Shown here in pieces: positions 12,336 to 17,102 of a DNA stretch of 17,102 bases; position 1 is the first letter of the stretch, and each line of letters opens with the position of its first letter. The stretch lies in contig CALEGD010000083.1 in assembly GCA_937877075.1 (NCBI GenBank), forward strand, positions 1 to 17,102, written 5' to 3'. The stretch comes from an uncultured Acholeplasmatales bacterium. Lineage in GTDB: Bacteria; Bacillota_I; Bacilli_A; ML615J-28; CAG-698. A program made the position numbers and the translations under genes. Below the pieces are notes generated by a model. It was not told where the DNA came from. It did no database searches and saw nothing but the letters and a program-made list of their open reading frames with translations.

Positions 12336-13982
12336 ATGAAAAAGAAAATTATCTTTTTGTTGTTTTTGCTTACTCAAATTGGATCAATTCAAACTTCTGC
12401 GAATAATAACTGGGAATATCTCCCACTTAGCAATAATTATCTCAATCCGGAAAACTATTTATGTAGCGGCGAGGCTTATTCTTGGGAAATGATTTGTTTA
12501 GAGCCGTTTCGAATTAAAGAAAATACAGTTTATTCTCTTTATTCTCGGAATTACTCCGATTATTTTTTCGGAGAGGTAAGTTTGTCATTCTATAATAATA
12601 GTGGTATTGAAATAGATTATCTTAAAAAGTTTAGGACCAGAAAGTATCGTGATTATGGAGTGATGGAAATAAGTTTTACCGCACCGATCGGAGCCGAGTA
12701 TCTAAGTCTGGATTGGGAGTTTGAAGTTATGAGTCAACCTCCGAGAAATCCTGATGAGCTTATCCGAGAGTTTGTCCTTTATGAAGGAGAAAATGCCAGT
12801 TACTTTGACGATTATGAAGGACCCGATTATTTACATATTCCTGTCTATGAAGGATTTTCGGGAAGTATAATAACCAATATCAACAACCCAATTTCTGCTG
12901 CTATGATTAAAAATCAACTGAAAGCAAGTGATTATTTTGACGGTGATTTAACGGAAAATATCGAAATAATAGAAGATTGTTATTCTGAAAATATGGACAA
13001 AATCGGAACTTATTCTCTGGTTTTTAGTATTAAAGACTCCTCCCAAAACCGAACAGATTTACGAATAAATATCAATATAATTGATGATACGCCACCGGAA
13101 ATATTAGGAAATAATTATTTAATAACATCACCAGAACAAAAGCTTTCTATCAATGAAATCAAATCTTATTTAAGCGTCAAAGATAATTATGATTCCGAAG
13201 TGGAGTTATTGCTTGTTGAGGATGAATATAGCATAAATTCTCATCTCCTCGGAACTTATCGACTTTTATTTCTCGCTTGTGACAGTTCCGGAAATGAAAG
13301 CAGTTTTCCGCTTGAGATTGAAGTTAGAGATTTAGAAAAACCAGAAATTTCCGGTCCGAGTATTATTCGTAAACCTTATCAAGAAACTTTGCTTCTTTCT
13401 GATATTTTAGGTAATTATTCTGCTTATGATGATATTGACGGAGAGGTTTCCGAAAGCTTGAAAATTATTTTGGATAATTATTCGGAAAAGATGTATAAAC
13501 TTGGTTCTTGGAAGCTGGTAATCGAGGCAAAGGATTCCTCCGGAAATACAGAAACTAAAGAAGTAATGATTGAAGTCTATGATGGTACCGGACCGGTATT
13601 TATTATTGAAAAAGGTTTGATAGCAATTAAACTTTCTAATGAAGAAATGTTTTTGGAATCTCTGATTTTAAATCTTCAGAATAATAATGAGATTACAAAT
13701 GATCAAGTTGTAAAAATAGTTCAGGATGATTATAGTGAAAATAAAAAAACACCCGGAACTTACCTGGTGGTTTTAGAGACTGAAGAAGAAATATTTGAAC
13801 TTGAAATAGAAGTAGAGGTCGAAGAGAGCAACTCTAAACCCAGTTTCTTTGAAAGAATTAAGTCCTTTTTTAAACGCTGCTGGCAAAATATAAAAGTTTT
13901 CTTCAAAAACCTCTTAAGGGATAATCATCCTGAAAAACCTTCTCAATTCGACTTTTCGGAACCGGATCATAACCGCCTTTGA
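12336..13982 (+). CDS. Secreted protein with four Ig-like repeats and amphipathic C-tail
   Basis: This 548-residue protein has no assigned function. An N-terminal signal peptide (about 1-22, KKK then a hydrophobic core) directs export. Residues 25-165 form a beta-rich, tyrosine-rich domain I do not recognise. Four Ig-like repeats of about 80 residues follow (about 172-252, 253-333, 334-416, 417-497), each with a 'D..E...EI..D.YS....GTY.L.....D.SGN' pattern, as in bacterial DUF5011/HYR-like surface proteins. The acidic repeats end in a strongly basic amphipathic stretch (503-527) with FF pairs every seven to ten residues, and no LPXTG or transmembrane helix. I chose ATG 12336 for its AAAGGA site and signal peptide; an in-frame TTG at 12261 lies upstream of the promoter. 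The gene overlaps yidD tail to tail. A surface adhesion or wall-binding role is a guess. Confidence 0.85.
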   Translation: MKKKIIFLLFLLTQIGSIQTSANNNWEYLPLSNNYLNPENYLCSGEAYSWEMICLEPFRIKENTVYSLYSRNYSDYFFGEVSLSFYNNSGIEIDYLKKFRTRKYRDYGVMEISFTAPIGAEYLSLDWEFEVMSQPPRNPDELIREFVLYEGENASYFDDYEGPDYLHIPVYEGFSGSIITNINNPISAAMIKNQLKASDYFDGDLTENIEIIEDCYSENMDKIGTYSLVFSIKDSSQNRTDLRININIIDDTPPEILGNNYLITSPEQKLSINEIKSYLSVKDNYDSEVELLLVEDEYSINSHLLGTYRLLFLACDSSGNESSFPLEIEVRDLEKPEISGPSIIRKPYQETLLLSDILGNYSAYDDIDGEVSESLKIILDNYSEKMYKLGSWKLVIEAKDSSGNTETKEVMIEVYDGTGPVFIIEKGLIAIKLSNEEMFLESLILNLQNNNEITNDQVVKIVQDDYSENKKTPGTYLVVLETEEEIFELEIEVEVEESNSKPSFFERIKSFFKRCWQNIKVFFKNLLRDNHPEKPSQFDFSEPDHNRL

Positions 13983-14160
13983 TTAGCGGGTTACAACGCA
14001 ATATTCGCCAAGCTGTTAGGAATGAAGCATAAATAAAACCAAATTTCCGATAACACTCCAAACCATAATTAGAGCAGCTGGGATGATACCGACAACGTTT
14101 TATGGAGTTTTCAGTTAAACTTTGATATTTTTTTATCAGTTTGATTGCAAGTTTATTCAT
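13903..14160 (-). CDS. yidD: YidD, membrane protein insertion efficiency factor
   Basis: This 85-residue protein is YidD, a small membrane-associated factor that aids YidC/Sec insertion of membrane proteins. All family marks are present: the amphipathic N terminus, YHPSCSNYGLECYRKFG (25-41) with three of the conserved cysteines' positions (C29, C36 and C56), WRILRCNPLIKGGYDPVP (51-68). After DPVP there is a 17-residue tail. It is not next to rnpA or yidC here, unlike in many bacteria. The last 26 codons, including GGYDPVP, overlap the 3' end of the Ig-like gene on the other strand. Its promoter (TTGATT-17-TATAAT, minus strand) puts the transcription start on the A of ATG, and no Shine-Dalgarno is present, so translation is probably leaderless. 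Confidence 0.95.
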   Translation of the reverse strand: MNKLAIKLIKKYQSLTENSIKRCRYHPSCSNYGLECYRKFGFIYASFLTAWRILRCNPLIKGGYDPVPKSRIEKVFQDDYPLRGF

Positions 14161-14166
14161 AAAATA

Positions 14167-14195
14167 ATTATATAATAGTTTGAACTTGGAATCAA
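14167..14195 (-). promoter_or_regulatory. yidD promoter (leaderless arrangement)
   Basis: On the minus strand: TTGATT (14190-14195), a 17-base spacer and TATAAT (14167-14172), then six bases to the ATG at 14160. A small inverted repeat ACTTG-GAAT-CAAGT (14184-14197) overlaps the -35 box. Confidence 0.75.
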
Positions 14196-14252
14196 GTCAT
14201 ATAAATTTGAGTTTTCAAGTATTAAATGTAGAAAGATGTAAAAAATAGAGAT

Positions 14253-14819
14253 ATGATCTATGTCTTGATTTTATTGATAATATTTTTGATAACCCCGATC
14301 CGTGTAGTTGTTTCCAAAGATGAAACCAGAAGCGACATTGACTTCTACTTTACGAGAATATTTAATCTTCGTCTGGACTTTGACGAGTTTGTAAAAGCGT
14401 TATTTACGGAAGCGGGAACACCGGAACAAATTTCACCTGTAAAAGTTATCCGGACTTATCAGAATTATCGAAGATTCAGTCCGATTGTGACAACGGCAAC
14501 GCGAATGGTTCCATTGGATAAACTGACTTTTATCATTAAGACTAAAGGTAAGAGTTTACAGAAACAGACTTGGAATTTTGTCTTTAGTTGGACTTTGATC
14601 AGTTATGTTCAAAATTATATTCATGGTCATTTTAAGAGCGTGAAGGACGAATATTATAATCAGGTTCCCGGAGAAAAAAATGTTGTTTTCTTTGAGTTGC
14701 AGTTTAAATTTCGTCTGATTTATTTATTATTTTCGTTTATTAAAAATATTAAGGACTTGCCGAAACTTATTAAATCTAAGAAAGGAAGAAAAAAATATGG
14801 AACAACATCCAATAGCTGA
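14253..14819 (+). CDS. YtfI-like (DUF2953) membrane-associated protein
   Basis: This 188-residue protein is recognised mainly from context. An N-terminal hydrophobic segment (1-15) anchors it. The body has beta-like stretches (residues about 16-45 and 85-110) and a basic C terminus (KLIKSKKGRKKYG). It is followed, with a 23-base overlap, by a clear YtfJ gene. In Bacillus the DUF2953 gene ytfI lies directly beside ytfJ, so YtfI-like is the best call. It is somewhat shorter than Bacillus YtfI, and I did not recognise strong motifs. The ribosome site is weak (AGAGAT before ATG). The promoter is probably in the 14161-14250 region shared divergently with yidD. Function is unknown even in Bacillus. 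Confidence 0.65.
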   Translation: MIYVLILLIIFLITPIRVVVSKDETRSDIDFYFTRIFNLRLDFDEFVKALFTEAGTPEQISPVKVIRTYQNYRRFSPIVTTATRMVPLDKLTFIIKTKGKSLQKQTWNFVFSWTLISYVQNYIHGHFKSVKDEYYNQVPGEKNVVFFELQFKFRLIYLLFSFIKNIKDLPKLIKSKKGRKKYGTTSNS

Positions 14820-15225
14820 TCTCTTCAAGATCTCACTTGATTGTATTAAGGATATGATTGATGTCAATACTATCTGCGGAGACGCAATTACTATCAATGA
14901 AGATATGACGGTCATTCCAATTTCCAAGGTGAATTGTGTGTTTGCGACCGGTGGTTGCGAGCAAAACAATGTCAAGAACGGTGAGCATCATCGTTATCCT
15001 TTTGGAGGGGCGACCGGAGGAACATTGACTCTAAATCCGATTGCTTTCCTCGTTTGTTCTAAGAATGAAGTAAAACTACTCCATCTTGACGAACAAATTC
15101 ATCTTTATGAAAAGATTATCGACCAGATTCCTTCTACAGTTCAAGAGATTAAAGATATTTTTTCTAAACATCCCCAAGTATCAAATCTTGAGGTTATCGA
15201 AAGGAAGGAATCAAGCGCCCCTTAA
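14797..15225 (+). CDS. ytfJ: GerW/YtfJ family protein
   Basis: This 142-residue cytoplasmic protein belongs to the GerW (YtfJ) family, named for a Bacillus spore germination role but widespread in bacteria that do not sporulate. The family pattern is clear: an N-terminal helix (about 5-20), then DAITINEDMTVIPISKVNCV (29-48), the glycine turn FATGGCEQ (49-56), PFGGATGGTLTLNPIAFLV (about 68-86), and VKLLHLD near 92-98. Some cysteines (C48? region and C54) replace the residues usual in Bacillus. The ribosome site AAAGGAAG precedes the ATG. It is coupled to the YtfI-like gene, and its terminator overlaps the stop codon. No other spore genes are in the window, so its presence does not show that the organism sporulates. 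Confidence 0.88.
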   Translation: MEQHPIADLFKISLDCIKDMIDVNTICGDAITINEDMTVIPISKVNCVFATGGCEQNNVKNGEHHRYPFGGATGGTLTLNPIAFLVCSKNEVKLLHLDEQIHLYEKIIDQIPSTVQEIKDIFSKHPQVSNLEVIERKESSAP

Positions 15226-15237
15226 GGGCGTTTTTTT
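15213..15237 (+). terminator. Intrinsic terminator after ytfJ
   Basis: CGCCC (15216-15220) pairs with GGGCG (15226-15230), extended by A-U and G-U pairs, and is followed by seven T. It overlaps the ytfJ stop codon. Confidence 0.88.
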
Positions 15238-15282
15238 GGGAGGGAACCAAAAGAACTATTAATTGAACCTAAGAGGAAAGGC

Positions 15283-15311
15283 TTGAAATAGAGGTAAATA
15301 TGTGGTAAGAT
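15283..15311 (+). promoter_or_regulatory. Promoter of the phosphodiesterase-methyltransferase-ackA operon
   Basis: TTGAAA (15283-15288), a 17-base spacer and TAAGAT (15306-15311). The predicted start is near 15318; TAGGTGA about 7 bases before the ATG is the ribosome site. Confidence 0.7.
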
Positions 15312-15336
15312 ATATTCTAGTTTGAATAGGTGAATT

Positions 15337-15789
15337 ATGTTAATTGTAGTGACCTCTGACAGCCATGGACGGGTTGATATATTGAAAAAAATTGTTGATA
15401 GGGAACCGAGTGCCGATTTGTATTTGGATGCCGGAGACAGTGAGAGACAAGAATCGGAGCTTCTCCCCTTTCTTTCTGTTAAAGGAAATCGAGATCATTT
15501 TCTGACAAACCGTTATCGAATAGCCACTTTGGGAAACTATCGAATTTTTGTTTTCCACGGTGATCGTCAGCAACTTTCAAAAGAATATTTGAAAAACCTG
15601 GCGATAAACAATAATTGTCAGATAATTATTCATGGTCATACCCATGTTCCTTTTCATGTGGAAGTTGACGGAATACACATTCTCTGTCCGGGCTCAGTTA
15701 CTTATCCGCGTTCTTTAAAGGGTGCGACCTATGCTTTAATTAGACTTGAAGATAAAATCGAAGTGGAATTAGTTAAGGTAAAGGCATGA
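15337..15789 (+). CDS. YfcE/MJ0936-type metallophosphodiesterase
   Basis: This 150-residue protein is a small calcineurin-like phosphoesterase, a family that hydrolyses phosphodiesters with two bound metal ions; the natural substrate is usually unknown. The metal-binding motifs are complete and in order: SDSHG (7-11; D8, H10), DAGDSE (31-36; D34), KGNRDH (49-54; N51), FHGD (73-76; H74) and HGHTH (99-103). The GNCD motif common in this family reads GNRD here. Length fits the single-domain YfcE/MJ0936 group. It is the first gene of an operon, joined to the methyltransferase gene by an ATGA overlap, with acetate kinase third. In many Bacillota this enzyme sits next to the rdgB/rph genes, so this neighbourhood is less usual. 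Confidence 0.9.
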   Translation: MLIVVTSDSHGRVDILKKIVDREPSADLYLDAGDSERQESELLPFLSVKGNRDHFLTNRYRIATLGNYRIFVFHGDRQQLSKEYLKNLAINNNCQIIIHGHTHVPFHVEVDGIHILCPGSVTYPRSLKGATYALIRLEDKIEVELVKVKA

Positions 15790-16757
15790 AAGATAAGGTA
15801 GATCTCTTTTATGATCTCTTTGATAAGGCAGCGATGCTTTATTATCAAAGTTTGGGTCTGGACTATTATGAAGCCTTTCTAAAGGTTGTAGACGGAATAA
15901 TTAACGGAAATATTGACTCTCGGCTCAGTGATCAAGATACATTAATGCTTGAAGAAATATATAATGAGATTGTAACTAAAGAATTTTATAACGAAGAAAT
16001 CAGATTAGCTTCGGAATTATTGCTTATTAAAGCCTTTAAACATCTTAAATTCCCCCTTGATCTAATGACTCCGGATGTGGTCAATTACTTGCTTATCAGT
16101 TTGATTAACGGATTATTTCCGGATTCTCCAATCAGACTACTCGATACTGCCCTCGGTACTGGGAACATGCTTTTCGCCCTACATCATAATTTTCGAGGCG
16201 AAGCCGAATTAATCGGTATTGAAAAAGATGAGAGATTAGTAAAACTGGCCCAAGCCCTTTCCGAATTACAAAGTAGTGAATTAACTATTTACAGTCAAGA
16301 GGCTTTAAAAGAAGTTTATGAATCGGTCGAGATCGTTGTTGGGGATTTGGATGCTTATCTTTTAGAAGATAATCTTCTGTTGGATAATCCTCTTTACCAA
16401 AAAGGAGTAAGATATTTTCCTTATCTTCTTGTTGCCGCCCGACTGGTAAATATTAAACCAGGAGGTTACTTTATTTACCTTATCAATAATGATTTTTTCT
16501 CACAACCGAAAAATGAAATTTTCAAGGATTATCTTGAAAATAAAGCAAATCTCGGATTAATTGCTTTACCTGAAACCATGTTTCAGAAAGGACATCCGGG
16601 AAGAAGCATTTTAATCGGGAAAAAAGTAGAAGGCAGTTCAAATGACATCTTAATCATCGAGATTCCGAGTTTAAAAAAAGAAAGTTTGAAGAATAGTTTA
16701 GACAAAATACAAATAATGATTGAAAGAATATCGGAGGAAAAGAAATGTATAAAATAA
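15786..16757 (+). CDS. YtxK-like class I SAM-dependent methyltransferase
   Basis: This 323-residue protein has an N-terminal helical region (about 1-95) and a Rossmann methyltransferase domain like those of N6-adenine DNA methylases. SAM motif I is LLDTALGTGNML (118-129) and motif II holds the acidic IGIEKDER (143-150). Where true adenine methylases have a catalytic NPPY, this protein reads VVGDLDAY (184-191). The Bacillus protein YtxK, coded directly before ackA, also lacks a standard NPPY, and the same gene order here makes YtxK-like the best call. A late motif GHPGRSILIG (about 270-279) matches the substrate-side strand of this group. It overlaps the phosphodiesterase gene by four bases and ackA by 13. 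Substrate and activity are unknown; DNA methylation is not assured. Confidence 0.82.
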   Translation: MKDKVDLFYDLFDKAAMLYYQSLGLDYYEAFLKVVDGIINGNIDSRLSDQDTLMLEEIYNEIVTKEFYNEEIRLASELLLIKAFKHLKFPLDLMTPDVVNYLLISLINGLFPDSPIRLLDTALGTGNMLFALHHNFRGEAELIGIEKDERLVKLAQALSELQSSELTIYSQEALKEVYESVEIVVGDLDAYLLEDNLLLDNPLYQKGVRYFPYLLVAARLVNIKPGGYFIYLINNDFFSQPKNEIFKDYLENKANLGLIALPETMFQKGHPGRSILIGKKVEGSSNDILIIEIPSLKKESLKNSLDKIQIMIERISEEKKCIK

Positions 16758-17102
16758 TGGCAGTAAATGCAGGAAGTTCATCACTTAAATTCAAATTATT
16801 TGAAATGCCAGGAGAAGAAGTAATAACCGAGGGTATTGTAGAAAGAATCGGAATGAAAGATGCTTATTATACAATTGTCTGTAATGGAGAAAAGATCAAG
16901 GAAGTTTTGCCGATTAAAGACCATAGCGTTGCCGTCAGAAGAGTACTTGATGATTTAATAAATCGGAAAATTGTTTCGGAACTCTCGGAAATTAACGGTG
17001 TTGGACATCGTATCGTCCAAGGCGGAAGTTATTTCCCGGATTCGGTATTAATTGATTCTGAAGTCATTAAGAAGATTTCGGAACTTGCGGAACTGGCTCC
17101 TT
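16745..17102 (+). CDS. ackA: Acetate kinase, N-terminal part (3' partial)
   Basis: This is the first 119 residues of acetate kinase (about 400 expected), which makes ATP and acetate from acetyl phosphate and ADP in fermentation. The reading frame runs off the end of the window. The N-terminal phosphate-binding motif VNAGSSSLKFKLF (7-19) is diagnostic. Later GVGHRIVQGGSYF (about 85-97) matches the conserved GHRVVHGG block, with Q in place of the usual second H. GGAGG at 16733-16737 sets the start, 13 bases inside the 3' end of the methyltransferase gene, so translation is coupled. The ytxK-ackA order is shared with Bacillus. Confidence 0.96.
   Translation, partial: MYKIMAVNAGSSSLKFKLFEMPGEEVITEGIVERIGMKDAYYTIVCNGEKIKEVLPIKDHSVAVRRVLDDLINRKIVSELSEINGVGHRIVQGGSYFPDSVLIDSEVIKKISELAELAP

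Noticed and set aside
14727..14975. Minus-strand frame over the YtfI/YtfJ junction
   Set aside because: It is antisense to two coupled genes and has no family signature.
1..17102. CRISPR array, insertion sequence, phage or toxin-antitoxin system
   Set aside because: No spaced direct repeats, transposase, integrase or toxin-antitoxin pair was seen on either strand.

Overview
The window looks like part of a low-GC Gram-positive chromosome. Genes are AT-rich, Shine-Dalgarno sites are good (AAGGAG/GGAGG), promoters carry TATAAT boxes, and TGA acts as a stop. The gene set points to a Bacillota lineage near the Bacilli/Erysipelotrichia/Mollicutes-like groups: ECF vitamin transporters, a YtfI-YtfJ pair, a YtxK-AckA pair, a PF13303-type PTS IIC-like protein and an Acholeplasma-style glycolipid glycosyltransferase. 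Species cannot be read from the sequence. No phage, IS, CRISPR or defence system was seen.

Layout: (1) Positions 1-2420 hold the 3' part of an AzgA/PbuG-type nucleobase permease followed by a UraA-like permease, so this end concerns nucleobase uptake. (2) 2575-4275 is a PTS EIIC-like membrane protein and a TetR regulator with a palindrome just downstream of its promoter. (3) 4402-6353 is a two-gene operon of a GT4 glycosyltransferase and a PlsC-type acyltransferase, probably for envelope glycolipid synthesis. It ends at a terminator shared with a convergent membrane-anchored XRE regulator (6367-6954, minus). (4) 7021-10383 is a cobalamin uptake operon: promoter, B12 riboswitch, intrinsic terminator, EcfT, a fused double-ATPase EcfA, and a CbrT-like S component. 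(5) 10419-10978 is a preQ1-I riboswitch whose pseudoknot covers the ribosome binding site of queT, a second ECF S component. (6) 11085-11892 is a ZIP metal transporter with a strong hairpin at the predicted 5' end of its mRNA.

(7) 11893-12335 has no protein gene. It carries a probable small structured RNA (about 11998-12140) with its own promoter and terminator, plus a second foldable element (12169-12230). (8) 12336-13982 encodes a secreted protein with four Ig-like repeats and a basic amphipathic tail; its 3' end overlaps the convergent yidD by 80 bases. (9) 14253-15225 is a YtfI-like/YtfJ pair. (10) 15337-17102 is an operon of a YfcE-type phosphodiesterase, a YtxK-like methyltransferase and the start of acetate kinase.

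The most interesting points are the unassigned structured RNA, the back-to-back riboswitch-controlled ECF loci, two minus-strand genes whose consensus promoters place the transcription start on the A of ATG (leaderless mRNAs), and a perfect 29-base inverted repeat at the very edge of the window that may be an assembly artefact.
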